62,021 bases of DNA from the NCBI RefSeq assembly GCF_003946695.1, contig NZ_RHOX01000016.1:1-62021 (forward strand). The letters are read 5' to 3'. Below, one piece after another: positions 26,224 to 34,996 of the stretch (within the stretch, counting starts at the first letter, position 1; every line of letters starts with the position of its first letter). Source of the stretch: Lapidilactobacillus bayanensis (GTDB lineage: Bacteria > Bacillota > Bacilli > Lactobacillales > Lactobacillaceae). The notes under the pieces were generated by a model. The model saw only the letters and a list, made by a program, of their open reading frames with translations. It was not told the DNA's origin and did not search any database. Position numbers and translations under genes: made by a program.

Positions 26224-26985
26224 TTATATATCTTTCAGCTGTAGGTTATTAATGTCTTGGAAGGGGTGTACTTTAACATACTTTCTTAAGTCATGGATAG
26301 GGATAAATAGTTCGTTTACATCTATGGGATCATCTAAGGTCAATCCCAGTCTATATTCGTGTTGATCCTTGAAATAAATGGGTTTAAATAGATAGAGAAA
26401 TTGTAATATATTCTTTAACAGAGAATCATTTCTTGAGGAGCGACTAATCATTTTTGTGTCATTATTGATGAAAACCCCATTTATATTAGTTATATTATTT
26501 TCCTCGTAGAGCTCTTCTTTTTTATAATCATCTTCATCAAGATACCTCACGGCACGTGAAAACAATCCAGACCCCTTCAGATTATTGTCTTTCAAATAAT
26601 CATGAACTTGATTACTTAAATCAATCAGTAACTTTTGGGTGTTTTCTGAGCTAATGGTTATAAACGGTCTTTCAACCCTATTACCAGCATTATCGACATT
26701 TCCTTTTTTTAATTTTTCTGCGAAGCCAAGATCCAAAATACCATCTTTAAAATCATTAGTACTTAGCATTGTAAAACAGAAAATAAAACAGCAATGCCCT
26801 AGCAAACTCCAATTTTTAGCTTTTCCCTCTGAATCGTCAAATTTTAGGTTGGAGGGCATAGTGCCAGTAATCTTTTCTTCAACTTTTCTATAGCATAGAA
26901 CATCTTTTAAATAAAAATTAGTTTTTAAATAATTATTTGCAATATAATCATTAGGTACAAACTGCAATAAATTAGGTGCACACAT
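26224..26985 (-). CDS. Uncharacterised protein in the resolvase-Gabija cassette
   Basis: A 253-residue protein not recognised. It has Cys-rich pieces near the start (residues 2 and 31) and middle (GHCCFIFCFTML), a basic-acidic alternating central part, and ends in a mixed region (IPIHDLRKYVKVHPF) with no membrane span. AAAGGAGAGG precedes the ATG, so it looks translated. It lies between the two res-like sites, downstream of gajB with an IS3 element between. Before that insertion it would have been the third gene of the gajA-gajB transcript. A defence-accessory role is possible but unproven. Confidence 0.6.
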   Translation of the reverse strand: MCAPNLLQFVPNDYIANNYLKTNFYLKDVLCYRKVEEKITGTMPSNLKFDDSEGKAKNWSLLGHCCFIFCFTMLSTNDFKDGILDLGFAEKLKKGNVDNAGNRVERPFITISSENTQKLLIDLSNQVHDYLKDNNLKGSGLFSRAVRYLDEDDYKKEELYEENNITNINGVFINNDTKMISRSSRNDSLLKNILQFLYLFKPIYFKDQHEYRLGLTLDDPIDVNELFIPIHDLRKYVKVHPFQDINNLQLKDI

Positions 26986-27172
26986 TGGTAGCCTCTCCTT
27001 TGTTTTGTTACTACGTTAAACAAAATCTAGTACTTCGATCTGCTTGATGTTGGATTGAAGTCAATATTTGAGACAGATTTTAAGAGACATTCAGAACCGC
27101 GTTTACCTTCCACAGCTCAAATAAATCATTAATCGCGATTAATAACTTATTTGAACCCTGGAAAGCATTAAA

Positions 27173-28015
27173 TCAGGCGGCCATTTGGCTCGTAAGTGTT
27201 GCAATTTCAACTTGTAAGGGGGTCTGGTAGCCCAGTGAACTATGAATTCTCTTCCTATTGTAGAAAGCATGCACATATTCAAAAAGGACGGCAGCGGCAG
27301 TTTCATAATCTTCAAAGACCGGCACTGGATAAACACATTCCTTTTTGAGGGAAGCGTGAAAGGATTCCATTGGCGCATTATCATACGGACAACCCTTACA
27401 GCTGTATGAGTGGCGGATATGTAGTTCAGTTAAACGTTGATTGTAATCATCGCTGGTATACTGTGATCCTAAATCCGTATGGATAATCAGGTCCCCAGTA
27501 ATGGTTCGATTTTTAACCGCGCTTTCAAGGGCCTTTAAGACTAAATCAGTATCCATCTTTTTTGAGAACGAATAGCCGATAATCCGTCGTGAGTGCAGGT
27601 CCATGATGGTTGATAAGTAACACCAGCCATTACGCTTCGTTTGAATATAGGTCATATCAGCGGTCCATTTTTGATTTAAACCAGTGGTCGAGAAATCCTG
27701 CTTAAGCAAGTTGGGACGCTGTTCAACCTTGGTTTTGGAAGCCGAAGCCGCTTTCCACTTATTGACGGTAACGGAGTGGATATCCAGTTCCTTCATGAGC
27801 CGGGAGATCCGTCGTGGACTGCACCGAAGCTGCAGTGGTTGAAGTTCCAGATTCAATTCATGGTGGATCTTCATAACACCGTATCGCTGCTTAAATTCCG
27901 CAAAGATCCGCAGAATCCGTTGTTTCAAGCCCGCATCTTCGGCCCGGCGTTTTGAAGGTTTGGGGGATCGATAACGATAATACTGAGCTCTGGAAACACC
28001 GAGGATTCGGCACAT
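27173..28015 (-). CDS. IS3-family transposase OrfB (integrase core)
   Basis: About 280 residues from the internal ATG, with the rve integrase core: WTADMTYIQT, IHTDLGSQYTS and APMESFHASLKKE as the DDE triad, ending YNRKRIHSSLGYQTP. The frame is open upstream as far as the A7 run inside orfA, so the real product is probably an OrfAB fusion made by -1 frameshifting. Intact. Confidence 0.9.
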   Translation of the reverse strand: MCRILGVSRAQYYRYRSPKPSKRRAEDAGLKQRILRIFAEFKQRYGVMKIHHELNLELQPLQLRCSPRRISRLMKELDIHSVTVNKWKAASASKTKVEQRPNLLKQDFSTTGLNQKWTADMTYIQTKRNGWCYLSTIMDLHSRRIIGYSFSKKMDTDLVLKALESAVKNRTITGDLIIHTDLGSQYTSDDYNQRLTELHIRHSYSCKGCPYDNAPMESFHASLKKECVYPVPVFEDYETAAAVLFEYVHAFYNRKRIHSSLGYQTPLQVEIATLTSQMAA

Positions 28016-28068
28016 CTTGGTTACCTGGTGGTGATGGCTTTCTTGGTGAATGTAATCAAAGATATTGG

Positions 28069-28320
28069 TTACTTCTGCGCAAGGAAGCCCAGGGCTTTTT
28101 TTAGGATTTCGTTCTCCTCAGACAGCGAAGCCAGTCGCTTTTCCATCGCTTTGATTTCGTCTGGCGATTTACCGGATTGAGTTTTGGCCTGGCCCTGGAT
28201 CCACTTATGAACTGTTGAATAGCCAATGCCATATTCTCTGGCCAGTTGGGCAGCTGATTCGCCTTGCTTATATAGGTTGATAATGTTTTGTTTGAATTCT
28301 TTGTCGTAACGAGTTGGCAT
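28069..28320 (-). CDS. IS3-family transposase OrfA (HTH)
   Basis: An 83-residue protein with a helix-turn-helix (SAAQLAREYGIGYSTVHKWI) and a leucine-zipper-like helix (AMEKRLASLSEENEILKKAL). A run of seven As on the coding strand (28096-28102) forms the heptamer A AAA AAA followed by G in the OrfA frame, a classic -1 slippery site that leads into OrfB. Confidence 0.9.
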   Translation of the reverse strand: MPTRYDKEFKQNIINLYKQGESAAQLAREYGIGYSTVHKWIQGQAKTQSGKSPDEIKAMEKRLASLSEENEILKKALGFLAQK

Positions 28321-28392
28321 GTAAAAATTCCTTCCTTTTGAGAGATGATTTATTCATTATACCCTCTCTTAAAAGTTGTCTCAGGAATCAGC

Positions 28393-30150
28393 TTACATCC
28401 ATTTATATACTTTGTTAGCCGACAATATCTTGAATATCGGCAAGCTGGCTAAAGAACTTAGGGAAGTATTATATTTTTCCCCCCATGGTGTACGTCCCTC
28501 ATTTGAGTAAGAAAAAAAGACCTCTTTCTTAGCTCTTGAAAATGCAACATAAAGTTTGTTGGTTATATCATTCAAAGCACCTCTATCTACTTCATCAATA
28601 TTAATGGTCGTCTGACTAACTGGAATTCCTAGATCTCTTAAATCATTATGGTTTGGAAAATCGTCTTGTTGGAAATTTGCAATTATTACGTAGTCCCACT
28701 CAAGTCCCTTTGCTCCATGAATTGTTGATATAGTAACCTTAGTTGTGACATCTGGTAAACTTTGGCGAAGTGATTGGCTACTTAAAGTAGAAATAATATG
28801 ATTATTGCGAAAAGCAGACGGAAATTTTTTGACCGAACTATAAAGAAACACACGTAGTAACTCCTCAAAGGACGTTGTATAGTCTGAGAGGGGTGAATTA
28901 CTTTTAACATTATGACAAAAGTGTTCAATCTCATGTTTTGTAATAGGATGATTTAAAAAATTTGACTGATATAATTCTAATGCTTGATATTCAAAATCTA
29001 TGAAATTTGGATCCTCGGCTTTGAAAGTAGCATCCATTAACGGCAGGACTTGTCTTATGTTTGTCACTAATTCTTCGGTAGTACCCACTCCTTGATTAAC
29101 TAATATTGCAACTGTTGCATCGGGATCAGTAGACTGAATATGTTGGATGAGTTCTATAATTCGTGATGCTTGGTCATAAATCGTAATACCGTGTAACGGT
29201 TTAATACCTACTGGCTTAATTGAGGTATCATAAGGATTATCTCTGAATTTATGAAGTGCAGTGTCAAGAGCCAACATATTAGGTCGTTTTGTGAAGCGAT
29301 AGTTCTTTAACAAACGTATATAAGTAATCCTATGGTTTACATCATCACTGACTATACGATCAATTAGGTTTGGGATAGCTCCTAAGAAACCATATATTTG
29401 TTGCATTTGGTCTCCGAAGACCACACATTTTGTGTCAGGAAGTATTAATGTGCGAATAAGCGCCAATCCAAGAACGTTAGTGTCTTGAAATTCATCAATA
29501 CATACAGCCTTGAAAATTTTTTGATACCCATGTTGAATTGAGGGGTACTCTTTAAAAAGATTAAGTACAAATAATATAATTGCATCGTAGGTTATTTCCC
29601 CCTTCTTGATAAATAATGACTTCTGAGCTTCAATGTAAGGTGGGGTACGTGTAAAAAGCTGATCTATTGATATTGATGCTGAAGATATATCTTGTTCCAA
29701 GTGCTGTATTAAAGTAAGATTTTCTTTATCACTAGATGAAATTGAATGAACGTGCCAAGTATCAATGGATTTCAATGCATTAATGTCTTTTACACCAACA
29801 AGGTATCCATACTTTTTAAGCACCATTCGACAAAACCCATGAAAGTTAGTAGTCCATATTTGACCAGTCGTTTTATTAAATTGAGAGGTGTTGAAGAACA
29901 CTTCTGATATGCTTTCCTTCATTCGGTTAGCTGCACTAACACTGAACGAAAGACAAAGAATGAATTTGTTTTCCGGAATTTTATTAATTGCAAACCAGTA
30001 GCTAATCATCGATACCATAGTAAATGTTTTTCCATAGCCTGCAGATGCCTCAACTATTAGCCTGTTATTGTTATTAGTAATAACCGCAAGCTGTTCTGGG
30101 TCTTGAGAAAATCGACTAACAATTTCGCTTGATGTAATCTTATCTTTCAT
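28393..30150 (-). CDS. gajB: GajB-like UvrD/Rep helicase of a Gabija system
   Basis: A 585-residue superfamily 1 helicase: Walker A ASAGYGKT (35-42), Walker B VCIDEFQDTN (217-225), motif III GDQMQQIYGFLGA (246-258), KNYRFT, motif V STIHGAKGLEWDYVI and motif VI YVAFSRAKK. It overlaps the upstream nuclease gene by 4 bases (ATGA), so the two are co-translated. In Gabija, GajB senses nucleic acid ends and unwinding products and works with GajA against phage. It is somewhat longer than the roughly 500-residue reference protein. The last codons lie 9 bp from an IS3 end, so the C-terminus could have been altered. Confidence 0.85.
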   Translation of the reverse strand: MKDKITSSEIVSRFSQDPEQLAVITNNNNRLIVEASAGYGKTFTMVSMISYWFAINKIPENKFILCLSFSVSAANRMKESISEVFFNTSQFNKTTGQIWTTNFHGFCRMVLKKYGYLVGVKDINALKSIDTWHVHSISSSDKENLTLIQHLEQDISSASISIDQLFTRTPPYIEAQKSLFIKKGEITYDAIILFVLNLFKEYPSIQHGYQKIFKAVCIDEFQDTNVLGLALIRTLILPDTKCVVFGDQMQQIYGFLGAIPNLIDRIVSDDVNHRITYIRLLKNYRFTKRPNMLALDTALHKFRDNPYDTSIKPVGIKPLHGITIYDQASRIIELIQHIQSTDPDATVAILVNQGVGTTEELVTNIRQVLPLMDATFKAEDPNFIDFEYQALELYQSNFLNHPITKHEIEHFCHNVKSNSPLSDYTTSFEELLRVFLYSSVKKFPSAFRNNHIISTLSSQSLRQSLPDVTTKVTISTIHGAKGLEWDYVIIANFQQDDFPNHNDLRDLGIPVSQTTINIDEVDRGALNDITNKLYVAFSRAKKEVFFSYSNEGRTPWGEKYNTSLSSLASLPIFKILSANKVYKWM

Positions 30151-31877
30151 TTTATGGCCTCCAGAAGTGTTTTCTTGTACACATCAGGGACAACTGATAC
30201 ATATCGTGCAATAACAGAGCCATTCAAAATAGACTTATTTTTAAAATATTGTTTCCCAATCAATTTTTCCAGAACATTATTTTTAATTTTTTTGATTTCA
30301 TCATCGTCAAGCTTTTCAACATATTCTTTAATAAATTCACAAACATTTTCGTGCTTGCACACTTTCCTTATTCTATCTTTTTTAAAGTTTTGATCAAAAA
30401 AGGGGTCCCAAAAGCTGCCATCATATTCGTTTTCGTTAATATACTCTTCAAAGTCGGACAAATAACAATTTATGCCGTTTATGTCCATCAATTTTAGGCA
30501 TTCATATTCGAAATCCTTTTCTTTTGTAACATTTGTACGCAGATATCCCCTGTCTTGTCCGTCATTGTCAATAACAGCATGATTGTTTATACCCAGTGTC
30601 TCAAAAAGTTCTTGAAGAGAAGGTATATTCTTAACACCGCCAGATTTAACTATATCAACATTATGATTAACAAGAGAAATTTTCAAACGTTTTGCGAAAA
30701 CGGGTATCGCACTTTCTTCGGTGTCGCCCTCAACTAAAATAACCCCATCCGAAAATAGCGAATTCTTTATATATGGAAGCTGCATTTCAAGCTGTTTTTT
30801 TTGTCTCATTTTTAATTGAACATCACTACCTGAGGTGATTTTCAATTGATTATTAAAGATTCCATAGCGAATATATTTATGATAATCGTCAGATAAGATA
30901 TACGGAGAATGTGTCACAACAATTAATTGACCTTTAATTTTGCTGATATTAAACATTTCTTTTAAGAGAGTATTAAAGTTTTCATCATTCCCTGCTAAAA
31001 GATTTTCTATATCTTTTATGACAGACCGCTGTAAGTTAGGATGTAAGTGTACTTCTGGCTCGTCTAATCCAAGAATTATATTTAACTCATAAGTATCTTC
31101 ATTTACCATGGAAAGATGTTCATCTAAATGACCATAACGTGACCAATATATAATTTGGTCCAAAATCGCTAATGGAATTAGACTCGAAAACTGAATACCA
31201 AACCCCATTTTGGAGAAGTCAATGCCCCAAGGCCCTTGAACCTTCAGTGTACGAGTGATGTAATCTAAATAGTTTGCTTCCAGCCCCACTGTAACATTGT
31301 TACTTTTAAAAGGTTTAATTTTCATAAGCCATTTATTAATATATTCGATAACTTCTTTATCTGTTTTGGTTGGGGATATATTGTCTATGTTTCTATTCAA
31401 TAAAAATCTTTTCGTTAAATATGGTATCAATTTGTAATTACCTGCTTGTTGAGTTAGATCGTTTTCTTTAATTGGTTTCTGACTTGACGAAAACCCAATG
31501 TAATTAGTAAATTGAATTTGTTTTTTTGAAATCTGGTCCCCAGTTGTTTTTGATGTGATTATTATTTGCGAATCTGGATCTTCCTGTTTAAAAACAATCG
31601 TGATTTGGTTATCTTCACTTTCAGAAAAATCATCTCTAAAAAAGCCAACCTCACTGTTCTTCAAGTAAATGGTAGCTCTAACTAGTATTGGCTTTTGATC
31701 GTTTAGAAAATCTGATTCGTAAAAGTTTTTCCCTGACAATATTGTATTAATTAGGTCAAGAGTACTTGTTTTCCCAATGTTATTCTTACCAACAATATAA
31801 TTACCATTACTATTAAAGCTTAACTCCATGCCATCTAACATTCTAAAGTTTGAAATACACAATTTCAGTAATTTCAT
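30147..31877 (-). CDS. gajA: GajA-like OLD-family ATPase-TOPRIM nuclease of a Gabija system
   Basis: A 576-residue protein, close to the usual GajA length. The N-terminus is an ABC-type ATPase (FRMLDGMELSF, Walker A GKNNIGKT at 30-37, LGLDEPEVHLHP at 269-280, VVTHSPYIL near 320). It is followed by a TOPRIM domain with VEGDTEE (382-388, catalytic Glu) and AVIDNDGQDRG (Asp437, Asp439). GajA nicks DNA at specific sites when nucleotide levels fall during infection. AGAGGAGC precedes the ATG. Its promoter seems to lie in a res-like element (31927-32007). Confidence 0.87.
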   Translation of the reverse strand: MKLLKLCISNFRMLDGMELSFNSNGNYIVGKNNIGKTSTLDLINTILSGKNFYESDFLNDQKPILVRATIYLKNSEVGFFRDDFSESEDNQITIVFKQEDPDSQIIITSKTTGDQISKKQIQFTNYIGFSSSQKPIKENDLTQQAGNYKLIPYLTKRFLLNRNIDNISPTKTDKEVIEYINKWLMKIKPFKSNNVTVGLEANYLDYITRTLKVQGPWGIDFSKMGFGIQFSSLIPLAILDQIIYWSRYGHLDEHLSMVNEDTYELNIILGLDEPEVHLHPNLQRSVIKDIENLLAGNDENFNTLLKEMFNISKIKGQLIVVTHSPYILSDDYHKYIRYGIFNNQLKITSGSDVQLKMRQKKQLEMQLPYIKNSLFSDGVILVEGDTEESAIPVFAKRLKISLVNHNVDIVKSGGVKNIPSLQELFETLGINNHAVIDNDGQDRGYLRTNVTKEKDFEYECLKLMDINGINCYLSDFEEYINENEYDGSFWDPFFDQNFKKDRIRKVCKHENVCEFIKEYVEKLDDDEIKKIKNNVLEKLIGKQYFKNKSILNGSVIARYVSVVPDVYKKTLLEAIK

Positions 31878-31926
31878 TGTTGTATTGCTCCTCTAATTTC
31901 CCTAATTATCGATTTGGGCTTCCACT

Positions 31927-32007
31927 TGAACAATTCTAATGACATCTAGAATTCTATTATATCACGAAGTAAAAAATGACCATTAGGTGTACCCTAGTGG
32001 TCGTATA
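31927..32007 (-). promoter_or_regulatory. Res-like element carrying the gajAB promoter (site C)
   Basis: A diverged direct copy of the site upstream of the resolvase (26079-26159). It keeps the TTCTAATGA word, a -10 (TATAAT on the minus strand, at the place of TATACT in the resolvase copy) and a 25-bp imperfect palindrome at 31978-32002 (GACCATTAGG, CCTAGTGGTC). It lies 50 bases before the gajA start and is the only promoter-like element seen there. Confidence 0.6.
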
Positions 32008-32015
32008 ATTTAAAC

Positions 32016-32156
32016 TTAATTAGTTTTAAATTTTCCTCGAACAGCTTTATACAAGCTCCATTCTTGCTTTCGTTTATCAGTAGCACTAACTTCGATGGAA
32101 TTTGTTTCATCTGCATTCCTATAATACGTATTCTGGTTGGGATACCCTAGAATCGC
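32016..32156 (-). pseudogene. C-terminal remnant of an unrecognised protein
   Basis: A minus-strand open tail of about 46 codons (GYPNQNTYYRNADETNSI, later KRKQEWSLYKAVRGKFKTN) ending 9 bp before the res-like element. There is no start; an IS30 element lies about 17 bp upstream and may have removed the rest. The family is not recognised. Confidence 0.4.
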
Positions 32157-32173
32157 TTAGTAGTCATCTTGCC

Positions 32174-33222
32174 CTAGATTGCAATAATAAAGTTACCACC
32201 TAGAAAGAGGCTTGCTCACTGCTTGAACTGGGGTTTGCCAACGGAGACATTTTCTAGGTTTGTTATTGATAAGCGCTGTGGCTTGTTGAATATCGGTCTC
32301 TGAAACCTGATCAAACTGTGTTCCCTTCGGGAAATAGTAGCGAAGTTCTCGATTGAACCGTTCATTTGTGCCCCGTTCATTCGGGTGATAGGCGTGGCAA
32401 AAGTAAACCGGTATCCGATAGCGCTTTGTAAGCGCCTGATCGCAGGAAAACTCTTTACCGTGATCAACCGTCACTGATCGAATCGGACCCGGAAAGTCCA
32501 CCATCAGTCTTGCAAATCCCTTGAGAACAGCATTTTGTGATAAGTTTTCAAGCTTAGTTGTCGCCATTAAACGTGTGACCCGATCGACAATGGTCAAAAC
32601 AGCAGCCTTTGACCCGCGACCACCGCGAACTGTATCCATCTCTAAATGTCCTTTTTCGGTTCGCCGATTAGCTGACTCACTGCGAATCTCAATTGAGGTG
32701 CCTACTGCTTGGTTATAGCGCGACCGAAGGTCTTGTCTTCTTTTATGACGTTTACCGTGATCAAAGAGTTGACTTGGCTGAAAATCGACTTGTCTTTGAT
32801 AAATCCAGTGGTAAATCGTGTGTGGCGCACAGTGAACGGCATAACCGACCATTTCAGGGGACCAACCTAGGGTTAGCCTCTCAGTTACCATCCGCTTCAA
32901 CTTAGGCGTTAAAATCGAGTGCCGACCACAACGATGCCGACAAGTATCGGCATGATCCTGAGCTATAATGGCGGAGTAATCACCTTCAGGGCAACGGTGA
33001 AGCTCATGCCTAATAGAAATACGAGAGCGGCCTAAGGTCGCAGCGATGTATTGAATCGTGTGGTGTTGCATCAGTTCTATCTGAGATCGTTCAATTAAGG
33101 TTATAATGGCCATGGGACCTGTCCTTCTCTCTAGATGGTATGTTATGCAAACACCATTTTAGCAAGAAAGGACAGGTCTTTTTTCACATTTTCTGGGTGG
33201 TAACTTTAATTATGCAATCTAG
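32174..33222 (-). mobile_element. IS30-family element, complete
   Basis: About 1.05 kb with ends CTAGATTGCAATAATAAAG (left) and the complement of CTAGATTGCATAATTAAAG (right). One intact transposase gene. It is a separate subgroup from the other three IS30 copies. Confidence 0.82.
32193..33113 (-). CDS. IS30-family transposase
   Basis: A 306-residue transposase: helix-turn-helix IQYIAATLGRSRISIRHEL, then GHLEMDTVRGG, SVTVDHGKEF and ERGTNERFNRELR. Complete and probably active. Confidence 0.92.
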   Translation of the reverse strand: MAIITLIERSQIELMQHHTIQYIAATLGRSRISIRHELHRCPEGDYSAIIAQDHADTCRHRCGRHSILTPKLKRMVTERLTLGWSPEMVGYAVHCAPHTIYHWIYQRQVDFQPSQLFDHGKRHKRRQDLRSRYNQAVGTSIEIRSESANRRTEKGHLEMDTVRGGRGSKAAVLTIVDRVTRLMATTKLENLSQNAVLKGFARLMVDFPGPIRSVTVDHGKEFSCDQALTKRYRIPVYFCHAYHPNERGTNERFNRELRYYFPKGTQFDQVSETDIQQATALINNKPRKCLRWQTPVQAVSKPLSRW

Positions 33223-33747
33223 GTTTTTCAATGTTATTTCACAATCAATTTTTTAGTGATTAAAATCATTTTTATATTGTTTCCGTCAATTTATCAATCG
33301 ATAAAATACCATTAAATCAAGACTTAGCTTCATAACAAATATTGTTAGCGATTTTATTTGAAAGGCTCAATTCATATATGAAACCACATTGTGAAATTCA
33401 TTAAAATAAAATTCTGCAGTTGATGTTACTGGCAGTATGAACATCATGGCATTTAATTAGCAAATAGAATCATCCAATAAGTAATTCCGTTTATTCTCAA
33501 AGTAAATTTCTCTGCATACAAGAAATCTGTTTTAAATAATGTACCCACGGTTTTTATTTTTCTTGAATATTATTAATAAATTTCCCGATTATAATTAATA
33601 TGATTTTTAGCGTGGCCTTTTTGTTGTTATTTCTATAATCAGATCAGCATTTATCCGGCCGTTAAGTCTCAATGATTTATAAACTAGTCAGCGTTTTCTC
33701 CATTTTGTATACCGTATACACAAGCCGTAATGATTTACTTGCAAATG
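33223..33747. other. AT-rich intergenic stretch, no gene seen
   Basis: About 525 bp with stops in all frames at short intervals. No dyad, ribosome site or protein-like frame stands out apart from the terminator that follows at 33751. Confidence 0.4.
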
Positions 33748-33750
33748 AAA

Positions 33751-33783
33751 AAGCTACTCCAACCTTAATGGTCAAAGCAGCTT
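33751..33783 (-). terminator. Terminator after the dehydrogenase gene
   Basis: On the minus strand GCTGCTTTGACC and GGTTGGAGTAGC form a stem with small mismatches, followed by TTTTTC. Confidence 0.65.
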
Positions 33784-33795
33784 CGAAAGCCTAGT

Positions 33796-34872
33796 CTAGA
33801 CTAATTTTTTTGCGCCAATATCCAATGGTCTGGCAATCACTACTGGAAGGTCGCAGACTTCAACATAACCTGTCTTGTCGGTCTCGAGAATGCTAGGGAT
33901 CAAGTTGACTGCTGGAGCGGCTGATGAAACGTAGCCTTCTCTTTCTGGGATCAATCCATCGATCTGCGCATCGACTGACGGCAAGCCTTCAATATGAATC
34001 GTATTATTGATCGGTAATTCTGGTGTCTCTTTATTATCAACTTTATGAACATATCTTAAGGCGGCTACTTGTTCGTTGCCGTTGTAAAGTGCCATGGTAA
34101 ATCTGTGGGCATAAATGCTGCCCTTTTTGACTGTACCCTTGATCGTTTCCAAATCTTTGGGTGCAGTGAAGACTTCATGCTCTGGTTTGAAGGTATCATA
34201 TTTCAGACCGATTCTATCGGCCATCTCGTATACGCCGGATGAATAATAAGCATAAATGAACTTAGCCAAGAGATCTTCGTCTGAGTCTGGTTTTGGATAT
34301 TTATTGATATCGCCGCCATATGAGAAGACATCGACCCAGCCTGATGTGTTGTGCCAGTCATCTTCACCGGATTGAACAACAATTTTATCCACGTGGCCCA
34401 TGGCCCCGGCCAAAACTAGTGGGATATATGAGGCATAATCGCCTGGCAAAAGTCCAAATGGTACAAAAGCAACATTATGTGCTTTAGCATGTTCATTTAG
34501 ATATTCATATACTTCTGGCTGACTGTCTTGAACATGATATACCGGAATCGTGGTAATAACGTTTTTACCGGCATCGAGCGATTTGGCGAGTCGAATAGCA
34601 GAAGGCATGAATGTTCCTTGTTTGTCCATTTCCGTTGGGCAAAAGTCGAGCACAATGTCAGCTGGAAGTTTCAAGGCTGCATCAATATCATCTGAAACTT
34701 TGACGCCGACTTTGTCAAAATCAAAGACTTCTCCGGCATCCTTACCTAACTTCTTTGGATCAACGTCAACGGCTGCAACCAATTCAAAAATATTTTGTCT
34801 TTCCGCGATCATTCTCACTGCGGAACGACCAACGTTTCCTAATCCCCAAATAATAACTTTATATTTACTCAT
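33796..34872 (-). CDS. DapB_N-type NAD(P)-dependent dehydrogenase (2,4-diaminopentanoate dehydrogenase-like)
   Basis: A 358-residue cytosolic protein with an N-terminal Rossmann fold (VIIWGLGNVGRSAVRMI) and a VAAVDVDPKKLGKDAGE strand like dihydrodipicolinate reductase. The centre reads FVPFGLLPGDYASYIPLVL and the C-terminus VSSAAPAVNLIPSIL. This resembles the 2,4-diaminopentanoate/amine dehydrogenase-like group, not true DapB (too long, no DapB C-domain). The exact substrate is unknown. It lies downstream of a TetR gene, and its own promoter has a dyad over the -35, so it is probably the regulated target. Confidence 0.72.
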   Translation of the reverse strand: MSKYKVIIWGLGNVGRSAVRMIAERQNIFELVAAVDVDPKKLGKDAGEVFDFDKVGVKVSDDIDAALKLPADIVLDFCPTEMDKQGTFMPSAIRLAKSLDAGKNVITTIPVYHVQDSQPEVYEYLNEHAKAHNVAFVPFGLLPGDYASYIPLVLAGAMGHVDKIVVQSGEDDWHNTSGWVDVFSYGGDINKYPKPDSDEDLLAKFIYAYYSSGVYEMADRIGLKYDTFKPEHEVFTAPKDLETIKGTVKKGSIYAHRFTMALYNGNEQVAALRYVHKVDNKETPELPINNTIHIEGLPSVDAQIDGLIPEREGYVSSAAPAVNLIPSILETDKTGYVEVCDLPVVIARPLDIGAKKLV

Positions 34873-34913
34873 CAGAACTAACTCCTTTCAAGTCAACTTT
34901 CGTTTACAGGGAA

Positions 34914-34948
34914 AGAATAGTTCCTTGTGAAATATTTGTCAATTCACA
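34914..34948 (-). promoter_or_regulatory. Promoter of the dehydrogenase with candidate TetR operator
   Basis: On the minus strand TTGACA (34937-34942) and TATTCT (34914-34919) are 17 bp apart. TGTGAA and TTCACA (34926-34948) form a dyad around the -35. A TetR repressor bound here would block transcription. AAAGGAG precedes the ATG. Confidence 0.65.
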
Positions 34949-34996
34949 TATTGGCACAAATGTAACATCTTTCTCATTTAATCCAATCTGTGTAAT

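Larger units (their letters stand above)
27069..28383 (-). mobile_element. IS3-family element (IS150-like), complete
   Basis: About 1.3 kb with ends TGAGACA (27069) and TGTCTCA (28383); the inner arms TTTTAAGAGA match on both sides. It carries overlapping-phase orfA and orfB. No 3-4 bp target duplication is visible. Its right end lies only 9 bp after the gajB stop. Confidence 0.82.
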
